35,065 nt of DNA from Plantactinospora alkalitolerans (GCF_015690345.1 NZ_JADPUN010000252.1:1-35065), one strand, 5' to 3'; shown: positions 1 through 6,687, numbered from the stretch's first letter. Numbers and translations: made by a program. The notes: generated by a model from the sequence alone, not told the origin.

Positions 1-28
1 CCCCACCTCCCGCGACTTCCGCTGACAT

Positions 29-82
29 GTAAGGAAGGGCCCCTTCTTATCGCTTTCTGTAGAAGAAGGGCCCCTTCCTAAC
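29..82. repeat. 54-bp palindromic intergenic element, copy 1
   Basis: Two arms of about 20 bp, GTAAGGAAGGGCCCCTTCTT and AAGAAGGGCCCCTTCCTAAC, are inverted repeats of each other with two mismatches. Each arm is itself nearly palindromic around GGGCCC. The reverse complement of positions 27443-27496 matches this element at 50 of 54 positions by direct comparison, so it is a dispersed element present in both orientations. Transcribed, it would form a long hairpin. Its mobility mechanism and function are not visible. Confidence 0.85.
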
Positions 83-161
83 CGGCGGCCGCGACGGGTG
101 GCGCGACCGGCGGCGCGACCGGCGGCGCGACGGCCGACGGGGACGGCGCCGCCGGGTGGCT

Positions 162-167
162 TAGGCT
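162..167 (+). promoter_or_regulatory. Candidate -10 box of a leaderless promoter
   Basis: TAGGCT fits the actinobacterial TANNNT -10 pattern and ends 6 nt before the GTG at 174, so transcription would begin at or next to the start codon. No Shine-Dalgarno sequence precedes that GTG, which fits a leaderless mRNA. No clear -35 box is seen. Confidence 0.5.
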
Positions 168-173
168 CGTCGG

Positions 174-944
174 GTGGAGCGAACAGAGAACCGGGCATCC
201 GGTCGGCAGGTGCCGGCCAGCGGCCCACCGGCCGGTCCCCGTACCGCCGCGGTCTGGGCCGTGCTCCGGCGGGAACTCGACCGGCAGGCGGGCCGGGCGC
301 TCACCGTGCTCGATGTCGGCGGCGGGACCGGCGGGTTCGCGGTGCCGCTGGCCGAGGCCGGCCACCAGGTGACGGTGGTCGACGCCAGCCCCGACGCGCT
401 CGCCGCGCTGGACCGGCGGGCCGCCGAACGCGGGGTCGCCGAGCGGGTACGTGCCGTGCAGGGCGACGGTGACGCCCTCGCCGGGCTGATCGAGCCGGCC
501 AGCGCCGACCTGGTGCTCTGTCACGCCGTACTGGAGGTGGTCGACGATCCGGCCGGGGTGGTCGCGGCGATCGGCACCGCGCTGCGCCCCGGCGGCGCGG
601 CCAGCGTACTGGTGGCGAACCGGGCCGCCGCCGTACTCAGCCGGGTGATGAACGGCCACCTCGACGTCGCCGCCGCGCTGCTCACCGATCCCGATGGGCA
701 CGCCGGATCGCGGGACACCCTGCGGCGGCGCTACGACGCCGACGGTGCCGCCGCGTTGCTCCGGTCCGCCGGGCTGGAGGTCGAGCAGACCCACGGCGTA
801 CGCGTCTTCGCCGACCTGATCCCGGCGGTTGCCGCCGAGGCGGATCCACCGGCCCTGCTCGACCTGGAGTTGGCCGCCTCGGCCCAGCCGCCCTACCGGG
901 ACATCGCCGCCCAGTTGCACCTGTTCGCCCGCCGACCGGCATGA
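174..944 (+). CDS. Class I SAM-dependent methyltransferase
   Basis: A 256-residue cytosolic enzyme predicted to transfer a methyl group from S-adenosylmethionine to an unknown acceptor. The Rossmann-fold motif I (VLDVGGGTGGF) lies at about residues 45-55, the acidic end of strand 2 is VTVVDAS at about 67-73, and later motifs include ADLVLCHAVLEVV and LRPGG. The N-terminal 25 residues are low in structure. The GTG start is chosen because a TAGGCT -10 box lies 6 nt upstream, suggesting a leaderless transcript. The stop overlaps the next start in an ATGA junction, so the phosphatase-like gene downstream is probably translationally coupled and may work in the same pathway. The family is clear; the substrate cannot be read from the sequence. 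Confidence 0.85.
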   Translation: MERTENRASGRQVPASGPPAGPRTAAVWAVLRRELDRQAGRALTVLDVGGGTGGFAVPLAEAGHQVTVVDASPDALAALDRRAAERGVAERVRAVQGDGDALAGLIEPASADLVLCHAVLEVVDDPAGVVAAIGTALRPGGAASVLVANRAAAVLSRVMNGHLDVAAALLTDPDGHAGSRDTLRRRYDADGAAALLRSAGLEVEQTHGVRVFADLIPAVAAEADPPALLDLELAASAQPPYRDIAAQLHLFARRPA

Positions 945-2344
945 CGGGCCCACTCCAGCAGGTCCGGCCGGACTACTTCGGCGGCAGCCTGGCCGACGTG
1001 ATGCCGAGCGCGTTGGCGGTGCTGGGCGTCGACCGGGTCGACCCGTTGGGGCTGACCGCCGCACTGGCCGGGGTACGCCGGATCGCGGTGCTGCTGGTCG
1101 ACGGCCTCGGCTGGTACCAGTTGCCGACCGCCGCCCCGCACGCGCCGACCCTGACCGACCTGGCCGCCCGGTTCGGACGCCCGTTGACCTGCGGTTTCCC
1201 GTCCACCACCCCGACCAGCCTGGTGAGTCTGGGCACCGGTGCCGCGCCCGGGGCGCACGGCGTGCTCGGCTTCCACGTCAACGTGCCCGGAACGGATCGG
1301 GTCCTCACCCACATCGACTGGCCGGGGTCACCCACCGATGGTCCGAACTTCCCGGGTGGCGGCCCGGGGTCGCCGGTCGGCGGGCACCGCCCGAGCGGGT
1401 CCTGGCCGCCCGCCGGCACCAGGGAGCAGCCCGCCGGCAGCGGGGAGCAGCCCGCCGGCACCGAGGAGCAGCCCGTCGGCACCGAGGAGCAGCCGAGGTC
1501 GACGGCCGGGGAACGGCCCGGCGCCCCGGCCGGGGAAGCGCTACCGGCGCGTCCCGTCGAGTCGACGGGTGACCCCGACCCGCGTCGCTGGCAGCCGTTG
1601 CCGACCCGGTTGCGGCAGGCCGAGACGGCCGGGGTCGCGGTGACCGTGGTGAGCCGGCCGGAACTCGCCAGCAGCGGTCTCAGCCTGGCCGCGTACGGCG
1701 GTGCCGGGGCGCATCGGGGTGCGGGCGACGTCGACGCGCTGGCGACCGAGATGCTCGCCGCGCTGACCGCCGGCCCCGGCCCGACCCTGGTGTACGGCTA
1801 CCACCCGGACGTGGACCGGCACGGGCATCTCAGCGGCATCGGCTCGGCCGACTGGCAGTCCGCCGTCGCCGCCGTCGACGGTCTGCTCGCCCGGCTGGTT
1901 GACGGGTTGCCGCCGGACGCCGCGTTGCTGGCCACCGCCGACCACGGGCAGCTCAACATACCGGCGGAGGGCCGGTACGACCTGGACACCGATCCCCGGC
2001 TTCGAGCCGGCGTACGGGTGGTGGCGGGGGAGGCCCGGGTCCGCTACCTGCACACCCTGCCGGGCGCGACCGCCGACGTCGTCGCCGCCTGGTCGGAGGT
2101 GCTGGGCGAGCAGGCGTGGGTCGCCACCAGGGCCGAGGCGGTGTCGGCTGGATGGTTCGGGCCGGTGCCCGAGGCACATCTGGAGCGCATCGGTGACGTG
2201 GTGGTCGGCTGCCTGGGCGAGACCGTGGTGCTCGCGTCGAAGACGTACAACCCGATCGAGACGACCCTGATCGCGTACCACGGCTCGTGTACGGCGACCG
2301 AGATGACGATCCCGCTGCTGGCGGTACCGTCACCCCGCACCTGA
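941..2344 (+). CDS. Alkaline phosphatase superfamily (nucleotide pyrophosphatase-like) hydrolase
   Basis: A 467-residue metal-dependent phosphohydrolase or phosphodiesterase. Visible family features are the first metal ligand in VLLVDGLGW (Asp54), the nucleophile region FPSTTPTSL (Thr89 or Thr90), YHPDVDRHGH, the second metal site TADHGQ, and a late His in AYHGS. No signal peptide is seen, so it is probably cytosolic. The fold is interrupted between about residues 130 and 205 by a low-complexity Pro/Gly/Glu/Gln insert containing four tandem 7-residue units (see 1409-1492), which probably forms a surface loop. It overlaps the methyltransferase gene by 4 nt (ATGA). The substrate is unknown; nucleotide pyrophosphatase and phosphonoacetate-hydrolase-like activities are both possible. 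Confidence 0.85.
   Translation: MTGPLQQVRPDYFGGSLADVMPSALAVLGVDRVDPLGLTAALAGVRRIAVLLVDGLGWYQLPTAAPHAPTLTDLAARFGRPLTCGFPSTTPTSLVSLGTGAAPGAHGVLGFHVNVPGTDRVLTHIDWPGSPTDGPNFPGGGPGSPVGGHRPSGSWPPAGTREQPAGSGEQPAGTEEQPVGTEEQPRSTAGERPGAPAGEALPARPVESTGDPDPRRWQPLPTRLRQAETAGVAVTVVSRPELASSGLSLAAYGGAGAHRGAGDVDALATEMLAALTAGPGPTLVYGYHPDVDRHGHLSGIGSADWQSAVAAVDGLLARLVDGLPPDAALLATADHGQLNIPAEGRYDLDTDPRLRAGVRVVAGEARVRYLHTLPGATADVVAAWSEVLGEQAWVATRAEAVSAGWFGPVPEAHLERIGDVVVGCLGETVVLASKTYNPIETTLIAYHGSCTATEMTIPLLAVPSPRT
1409..1492 (+). repeat. Four tandem 21-bp repeats inside the phosphohydrolase gene
   Basis: Four units of 21 bp encode PAGTREQ, PAGSGEQ, PAGTEEQ and PVGTEEQ. The array keeps the reading frame, so a gain or loss of units changes the protein by seven residues without frameshift. 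It sits in a low-complexity insert between conserved metal-binding segments. Confidence 0.9.
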
Positions 2345-2419
2345 GGGATGTCTCGTAACCCGGTGACCGTCCGCTTCGGTTGGGACGTCCTCAATCGACC
2401 TTGGACGGCCATGCCCGCG

Positions 2420-2722
2420 CTACCGGTCGCCGGCGTCCGACCCGTTCCGCAACAGCAGCGAGATGATCGACAACACGAGCAGCGCACCTGACCCACACAG
2501 CACGACGAAGTACAGCACCGGGCCACCGAACCCGTGGTTCGGGCCCCCCAACAGCAGCGCGGCGAAGGTGCAACCCGCCGATGCCAGCATCCCCCAGTAG
2601 GACCACCGAGACTGCCCTCGCAACTCCCGCCACACCCGTTCCAGGATCACGCCATCCCCACTCGTCGAAGGCCGCATCCGCTCGTCGAAGGCCGCATCCG
2701 CGCATCCGCCGTCGACAGACAT
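2420..2722 (-). CDS. Small two-TM membrane protein, unknown function
   Basis: Up to 100 residues. Two hydrophobic segments, YWGMLASAGCTFAALLLGG and VLYFVVLCGSGALLVLSIIS, make it a likely integral membrane protein. I do not recognise a family. The start is uncertain because a perfect 20-bp tandem duplication (2661-2700) lies in the N-terminal coding part. Since 20 is not a multiple of three, the two copies are read in different frames (as DAAFDE and then RMRPSTS). An ATG at 2677, inside the duplication, would give a shorter 86-residue protein that keeps both membrane segments and is equally plausible. It is convergent with the phosphohydrolase gene. Confidence 0.6.
   Translation of the reverse strand: MSVDGGCADAAFDERMRPSTSGDGVILERVWRELRGQSRWSYWGMLASAGCTFAALLLGGPNHGFGGPVLYFVVLCGSGALLVLSIISLLLRNGSDAGDR
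2661..2700. repeat. Perfect 20-bp tandem duplication
   Basis: CTCGTCGAAGGCCGCATCCG occurs twice back to back, followed by a partial third copy (CGCATCCG, 2701-2708). It lies at the 5' end of the minus-strand small membrane protein gene and shifts the reading frame upstream of it. Confidence 0.95.
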
Positions 2723-2860
2723 CGGCTTCAGCGCCAGCCTAAGCGATCTTTCGGGACCCGGCAGCGGTCCGGTTCGGAGGTACGTGAGCGTCGATACGTC
2801 CTGTCATCGTCCTGAGCGACTGCGGCAAGCCGGTCGGAAGAAAAGATCTAGGTTGGTCTA

Positions 2861-2890
2861 TTGTCCAGGCGGGCCGTCACCTCGTACGCT
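2861..2890 (+). promoter_or_regulatory. Candidate promoter of the mau-like operon
   Basis: TTGTCC (2861-2866) and TACGCT (2885-2890) are separated by 18 nt and lie about 50 nt upstream of the chosen MauE-like start. Both boxes only partly match the sigma-70-type consensus, so this is a weak prediction. Confidence 0.3.
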
Positions 2891-2939
2891 GTCGATCACC
2901 GGATGTGAGCGTTCATCTCGATCGGCAGACGACGCGGGG

Positions 2940-3482
2940 GTGCCGGTGGGTGTCGACGGTTTGCTGCTTGTCTCGGTTAATTCCCTGTTCGCAGCGGTTC
3001 TCCTGGTGGCCGGTGTCACCAAGACGGTGGTGCCGCAGCCGGTCCGCAGCGCGGTCGAAGAACTTCTCCATGGCAGCGCTCACACCGTCTCTGCGAGCGC
3101 CGTCCGGGTCTTCGGGGCCGTGGAGATCGCCGTCGGTCTGGGCCTGCTGATCCCGGCCGCCCGCGCCGCCGTCGGAGTCGCGGTGATCGGGCTGGGTGCG
3201 GTCTTCGCACTCGCCGGGGCCGCCGGCTGGCGGCGCCGCAGCGCACTGCCGTGCGGCTGTCTCGGCGGCGGCCCGTACCCGCTCGGGGCCCGCAACGTGC
3301 TCGTCGGCGCGGCGTTCGTCGCGCTCGGAGTGCTCGACATCGCCGCGGTGCCGACGGCGCCGGCATCCGGGACCCGCGCCCCGGCGATCACCGCGGCGGC
3401 GATGGTGCTGTTCTGCCTGTGGCTGCACCGGCGCCTGGCGTGGCGGCTGCTGCGTCCCTCCGCCCGGCCCGACGCGACGTGA
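2940..3482 (+). CDS. MauE/DoxX-like redox-associated membrane protein
   Basis: A 180-residue protein with four predicted membrane helices. MauE proteins are needed for maturation of the disulfide-rich light chain of methylamine dehydrogenase, probably by moving redox equivalents across the membrane. The first helix (LLLVSVNSLFAAVLLVAGVTK), the ALPCGCLGG cysteine pair followed by GARN, and the closing helices match that family pattern. The GTG at 2940 is chosen because family similarity begins right after it; the GTG at 2946 is an alternative, and the frame stays open upstream to 2784 without family-like sequence. The CxxC protein follows after 18 nt and then a Tat-exported Cys-rich peptide, the same order as mauE-mauD-mauA. 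Confidence 0.75.
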   Translation: MPVGVDGLLLVSVNSLFAAVLLVAGVTKTVVPQPVRSAVEELLHGSAHTVSASAVRVFGAVEIAVGLGLLIPAARAAVGVAVIGLGAVFALAGAAGWRRRSALPCGCLGGGPYPLGARNVLVGAAFVALGVLDIAAVPTAPASGTRAPAITAAAMVLFCLWLHRRLAWRLLRPSARPDAT

Positions 3483-3500
3483 GTGACGTGAGGAGTGTCG

Positions 3501-4067
3501 ATGGAGCTGTTCTTCGGACTCGTGCTACTGGTGCTGGCCGCCGGCATGGTCGTGCTCTTCGCGATGGTGGGCGAGCTGGCGTCCCGGGTCGGTGATCCGG
3601 CGAGCCGGAGCCGGTCGGCCGAGGTGCTGCCGCTGGAACAGGCGCGGCTCGGTCACGTGCCGGCCGACTGGCCGGACCGGTTGGCACCGCTGGGTTCGGC
3701 CGACCGGGCGGTCCTGCTCGTACTGAGCACCGTCTGCAACACCTGCCGCCAGCTCGCGCCCGAGGTCGCCGCGCTGGCCGGTACCGGCGTCGACGGCGGG
3801 CCGCTGCTCGGTGTCGTGATCACCTGCGGCAACGCCGACAGCGGCGCGGAGTTCGTCGCGACATATGGCCTGGACCGGCTTCCGTACCACGTCGACGTGG
3901 CCGGTGAGTGGGTCCAGAACGAGTTCGACATCCACACCAGTCCGGCCGCGGTGCTGTTCGCCGCCGGTCGGGCCCGGGCGGCGTTGCTCTTCGACGACGT
4001 CGCCGCGCTGCTGGCGCGCAGTGTCCAGATCCTGAACGAGCGGCGATCCGAGGAGGTCGTGCGATGA
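3501..4067 (+). CDS. MauD-like thioredoxin-fold protein, membrane-anchored
   Basis: 188 residues with an N-terminal membrane anchor (about residues 3-24) and an extracytoplasmic thioredoxin-like domain. The redox motif is C79-N-T-C82 in LLVLSTVCNTCRQLAPE, and a later TSPAAVLF segment supplies the family cis-Pro. MauD is thought to catalyse disulfide formation or isomerisation in the MauA light chain, so this protein is a candidate oxidase or isomerase for the Cys-rich product downstream. The ATG at 3501 is chosen because AGGAG lies 5 nt upstream (3491-3495). The stop overlaps the next start (ATGA at 4064-4067). General ResA/TlpA-type reductase function is the main alternative; the operon context favours a dedicated partner role. 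Confidence 0.75.
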   Translation: MELFFGLVLLVLAAGMVVLFAMVGELASRVGDPASRSRSAEVLPLEQARLGHVPADWPDRLAPLGSADRAVLLVLSTVCNTCRQLAPEVAALAGTGVDGGPLLGVVITCGNADSGAEFVATYGLDRLPYHVDVAGEWVQNEFDIHTSPAAVLFAAGRARAALLFDDVAALLARSVQILNERRSEEVVR

Positions 4068-4417
4068 GTAGTGCGCCGCACCAGCGAGCTGAGGGCGCGG
4101 ACGATCAAGCTGGGGGGTCCGCCGGCGACGACGGCGTCCAGCATCGGAAGACCGGCCGGCGCCGGATCTTCGCGGGAATCGGGGCCAGCGGCCTCGCCGC
4201 GGCGGTCGCGGTGTTCGGCCGCAGCGGACCGGCGGCGGCGGCCTACGCCTACGCCTGCTGCAGCCTGGAGTTCCACCCGACCATGTCGGTCTCCGCGTGC
4301 AAGAGCGGGTCACACTACGTCTGGCACTGCTGGCACGCCGGATACGTGCGCTGCCAGTGCTGCGAGGCCAAGGACTCGTACGGGCACACCGTCGCCTCCG
4401 CCTACAGTTGCCAGTAG
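4064..4417 (+). CDS. Tat-exported Cys-rich small protein (MauA-like position)
   Basis: A 117-residue precursor. Residues 32-36 (RRRIF) form a twin-arginine motif, followed by a hydrophobic stretch and a Ser/Gly/Ala-rich region with a possible cleavage site near residue 60. The mature part is only about 57 residues and carries eight cysteines (65, 66, 79, 89, 97, 99, 100, 116) and two tryptophans three residues apart (W87 and W90, in VWHCWH). Even numbers of Cys and Tat export suggest a folded, disulfide-bonded extracellular product. In mau operons this position encodes the light chain, which is larger with 12 Cys and carries a tryptophan tryptophylquinone; I see no full-length similarity. A strong SD (AGGAGGT, 4051-4057) lies 6 nt before the ATG. 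Function unknown: a quinone-cofactor mini-protein, a secreted disulfide-rich peptide and a toxin are all possible. Confidence 0.7.
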   Translation: MSSAPHQRAEGADDQAGGSAGDDGVQHRKTGRRRIFAGIGASGLAAAVAVFGRSGPAAAAYAYACCSLEFHPTMSVSACKSGSHYVWHCWHAGYVRCQCCEAKDSYGHTVASAYSCQ

Positions 4418-4431
4418 CCGGGGAGGTAGGT

Positions 4432-4497
4432 GTGGCGTCCTGGGCGATCCTGACGATCGGGCTGCTGGGCGCGGTCCTACAGGCGTTCAGCCCGTGA
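4432..4497 (+). CDS. 21-residue hydrophobic peptide in the mau-like operon
   Basis: A very small ORF, GTG start and TGA stop, encoding 21 residues: a W-containing hydrophobic helix (ASWAILTIGLLGAVLQAF) ending in Ser-Pro. It would span the membrane once. Support comes from position and signals: GGAGG at 4422-4426 is 5 nt before the GTG, the frame fills the gap between the Cys-rich gene (stop 4417) and the next membrane protein (start 4507), and the following gene has its own SD starting on its stop codon. It could be a subunit of a membrane complex with the neighbouring multi-spanning protein, or a secreted or membrane-active peptide. No homologue is recognised, and coding is inferred, not proven. 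Confidence 0.55.
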   Translation: MASWAILTIGLLGAVLQAFSP

Positions 4498-4506
4498 GGA
4501 CTGTCC

Positions 4507-5079
4507 ATGGCTGGGGTCGCCAGCCCGATGCTGCACCGCTCCCGGGCGGAGGGGACGCGGTTCCTGACCGGTCTGCTCGTCGGCGCGGCGGCCGGCGCGG
4601 TCGTTCTGGCCGTGCCGGTGTACCTGCTGGGCCGGCTGCTGGAGCCGTTGCCGGGTCCGGTCGCCGTCGGCGTGCTCGCCGGGGTGTGCGTGCTGCTCGG
4701 ATCGGCGGACCTGGCGCAGCGCACACCGCACGTATGGCGCCAGGTCCCGCAGAGGCTGTGGCACCGGCTGTCGCCGGGCGCGCTCGGCGTCACCTGGGGG
4801 TTCGACCTGGGACTGCTGTTCACCACCCAGAAGACCACCTCGCTGATCTGGGTGGCCGTGGCGGCGGTGGCCCTGACCCAGCCGTCGCTGGCTGTCGCGG
4901 TGCTGGCCGCGATCTCGGTGGGTTCGATGCTGGTGGTCGTGGTCACCACGCTGGCGGCCGGAGCCGACCGGCGTACCGAGGCGGGATGGAGTGGATCATG
5001 GGTGAGGTGGGTGAGACGCGGATCGGGGCTGCTGATCCTGTCGACGGCGGGGGTGATCGTCGCGAGTCTGCTGACCTGA
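4507..5079 (+). CDS. Multi-spanning membrane protein, possibly MauF/CcdA-like
   Basis: 190 residues with about five to six hydrophobic segments (about residues 19-41, 50-66, 91-107, 110-126, 130-152 and 172-189). GAGGA at 4496-4500 is 6 nt before the ATG. In mau clusters MauF is a CcdA/DsbD-type membrane protein, and the size and topology here fit that role, including the segment GVTWGFDLGLLFTTQ. However, no cysteine pair like that of CcdA is visible: its only cysteine is in GVCVLLG. Direct electron transfer by thiol-disulfide exchange is therefore doubtful. The 3' end overlaps the next gene by about 80 nt in another frame. Treat it as a membrane partner of the peptide system with unproven function. 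Confidence 0.65.
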   Translation: MAGVASPMLHRSRAEGTRFLTGLLVGAAAGAVVLAVPVYLLGRLLEPLPGPVAVGVLAGVCVLLGSADLAQRTPHVWRQVPQRLWHRLSPGALGVTWGFDLGLLFTTQKTTSLIWVAVAAVALTQPSLAVAVLAAISVGSMLVVVVTTLAAGADRRTEAGWSGSWVRWVRRGSGLLILSTAGVIVASLLT

Positions 5080-5462
5080 CCCCGCTGTTCGAGTTGCAAC
5101 CCGGCGGCGGCCAGGTCGTGGTGACCCGGTTCGAGTGCGGCACCCTCGCCCGCCTGCTGATGCTGCTCGTACTGCACCACCGGGTCAAGCGGGACGTCGC
5201 GCGGCTCGCTGACGGGCTGATCGGCAGCCGGGTGGTGGTCGACTGGCGGCGGCGGGTCGTACTCAGCATCTCGCTCTGGCCCGACATCGCCAGCGTGTAC
5301 TCGATGGGCAGCGTGCCACGGCACGTGACGGCGTCCCGGTTGCCCGGCCGGTTGGGCATCCGTACGACGTGCGGGGTGTTCTGCTTTGCCGGCGACTGGC
5401 GCCGGGTGATGTTCCACAGTCCGGTACCGGCCCGGAGCCCGTTCGAGCCGGTCGTGCCCTGA
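4998..5462 (+). CDS. Conserved-looking hypothetical protein overlapping the membrane gene
   Basis: 154 residues. The ATG at 4998 has GGAG (4988-4991) 6 nt upstream; the ATG at 4986 is an alternative. It overlaps the preceding gene by 82 nt, an unusually long overlap. The reading frame continues with actinobacterial codon use after the previous stop, which supports real coding. Features are an Arg-rich helix, a strand VVLSISLWPDI, the segment VYSMGSVPRHVTASRLPGRLG and a C-terminal CGVFCFAGDWRRVMF block. The layout recalls small dimeric alpha/beta-barrel proteins of the monooxygenase type, but this is a guess from pattern. No signal peptide, so cytosolic. It probably belongs to the mau-like operon. 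Confidence 0.65.
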   Translation: MGEVGETRIGAADPVDGGGDRRESADLTPLFELQPGGGQVVVTRFECGTLARLLMLLVLHHRVKRDVARLADGLIGSRVVVDWRRRVVLSISLWPDIASVYSMGSVPRHVTASRLPGRLGIRTTCGVFCFAGDWRRVMFHSPVPARSPFEPVVP

Positions 5463-5533
5463 AAACGTCCAGAATCCCTTCCGCAGGCGGGACCTTCGGA
5501 ACGTCCTGCGGTACGAGCAGAGAGGAACCGCTC

Positions 5534-5800
5534 ATGCCTCCGACGGATCGTGGCATCGCCGCCGTTTCGCGCAACGCCGACGGCACCACCACCATCGACG
5601 TCTGTGCCGAGGTACGCAAGGGCGTACCGGTCGGCACGTTCGCCCGGCACGTACGCATACCCACCAAGCTGGTGCGGATCGAGGTGGCGATGCGGCAGGC
5701 GGGCGAACTTCAATTCACCGACGGAGTGGTCGAGGTCGTGCCCGACGGCAGCGGCAGCGTGTACATCCGGGCCCTGTCCGGCGGTGACACGCTGTCCTGA
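5534..5800 (+). CDS. Small hypothetical protein, 88 residues
   Basis: The ATG at 5534 is preceded by AGAGAGG at about 5519-5525. The product is soluble with a basic middle (VRKGVPVGTFARHVRIPTK), one Cys and a predicted beta-rich pattern. No membrane segment and no family recognised. It follows the 154-residue gene by 71 nt in the same direction, so it could be the last gene of the mau-like operon or have its own promoter. It is convergent with the lipoprotein gene at 5819. Confidence 0.6.
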   Translation: MPPTDRGIAAVSRNADGTTTIDVCAEVRKGVPVGTFARHVRIPTKLVRIEVAMRQAGELQFTDGVVEVVPDGSGSVYIRALSGGDTLS

Positions 5801-5818
5801 CGCCCTACCCGGCGCCGG

Positions 5819-6448
5819 TCACCGGCCGGAACCCGCCGATGACGGCGCCTCCGGGGCGGCACGGAACACAATGGTCAAACTGAACGTGGTCCCGTCGACC
5901 TGGTAGGCGTAGCAGCCCGGACCGTCGACCGTCGTCGTACCCGGCAGGTCGCTGTCCGGATTGGTCAGCACGGCGTAGTGCCCGCCGTCGCGGGGCCCGC
6001 CGGTGTACGAGAACGCGACGGTGGCGCTGCCCGGCGCGTCGATCCGGGCTGCCCGTACCAGCACCGGACCGGTGTAGCCGGTGGCTATCCACCGGACCTT
6101 CTTCCGGTACGTGCCGTCCGGCTGCCGGTCGTCCTCGCGCAGCCGCAGCACCGCGCCGTCCCGGAAGTAGTCCGCGACCGGGTAGACCGGACCGGGGCCG
6201 AGCACCTGGGTCGCCTCGCCCGGCCCGGACCAGGGCTTCGGTGCGGTGGTCGGACACCGGTCGCCGGGCGCCCTGCTGGGCAGCCGGAGCGGGCCGGGGG
6301 ACAACTCGGCCGGCGACGTCGGGGCGGTGGTCGGCGGGCCGGCGTCAGGTGCCGGGCCGTCGCAGCCCACCGATGCCGTCGTCGCCGTCAGGAGTGCGAC
6401 GGTGGCCGCCGCCCGGACTGTTCTCCGCACCCCTGAAGTATCGACCAT
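5819..6448 (-). CDS. Putative lipoprotein, unknown function
   Basis: 209 residues from the ATG at 6448. An Arg-containing N-terminus (VRRTVRAA) and a hydrophobic core (VALLTATTASVG) lead to Cys29. The lipobox ASVGC is imperfect (Ser at -3), so lipid attachment is likely but not certain. A Pro/Thr/Ala-rich linker follows, then a folded domain with two further Cys (near GDRCPT and GPGCYAY) that could form a disulfide. Longer starts on this frame add only Arg/Pro-rich sequence typical of a non-coding frame and run antisense through the neighbouring genes. It is the third gene of a minus-strand set with the two small proteins upstream (41-nt gap). Confidence 0.7.
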   Translation of the reverse strand: MVDTSGVRRTVRAAATVALLTATTASVGCDGPAPDAGPPTTAPTSPAELSPGPLRLPSRAPGDRCPTTAPKPWSGPGEATQVLGPGPVYPVADYFRDGAVLRLREDDRQPDGTYRKKVRWIATGYTGPVLVRAARIDAPGSATVAFSYTGGPRDGGHYAVLTNPDSDLPGTTTVDGPGCYAYQVDGTTFSLTIVFRAAPEAPSSAGSGR

Positions 6449-6489
6449 CGCCGAAGCCGCTGCGACCCGCGTCCTCGCGCCGCATCGGG

Positions 6490-6687
6490 TCAGGCGTCGG
6501 CGGGGCCCGGAGCGGCGGGTTCGGCGGTGGTGCCAGCCACGCCGCCCCAGCGGTCGCGGCAGGTGTAGGAAAGGCTGGCGTGGATCCAGTTGCCGTCGTT
6601 GTCGTGCAGCACGACGAGGCCGCAGTGCCGGCAGGGACAAACTCGGGGGTACGGCGGGAGCCGGCCGCCCCGGGTACCCCGGATCAC
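6490..6687 (-). CDS. Small zinc-ribbon-like protein
   Basis: 65 residues from a GTG at 6687. The GTG overlaps the stop of the upstream gene in a GTGA junction, which decides the start and implies coupled translation. The sequence RVCPCRHCG, followed later by WIHASLSYTCRD, provides four Cys and nearby His residues that could bind zinc. The C-terminus is Pro/Ala-rich. Small proteins of this look are common beside Scr1-type HTH/DUF397 pairs and in accessory islands of actinomycetes. Function unknown. Confidence 0.6.
   Translation of the reverse strand: MIRGTRGGRLPPYPRVCPCRHCGLVVLHDNDGNWIHASLSYTCRDRWGGVAGTTAEPAAPGPADA

Noticed and set aside
3525-5417. 630-residue minus-strand ORF opposite the mau-like operon
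   Set aside because: Low-complexity Pro/Arg/Thr composition and no ribosome-binding site; the plus-strand genes have SDs, ATGA coupling and clear motifs.
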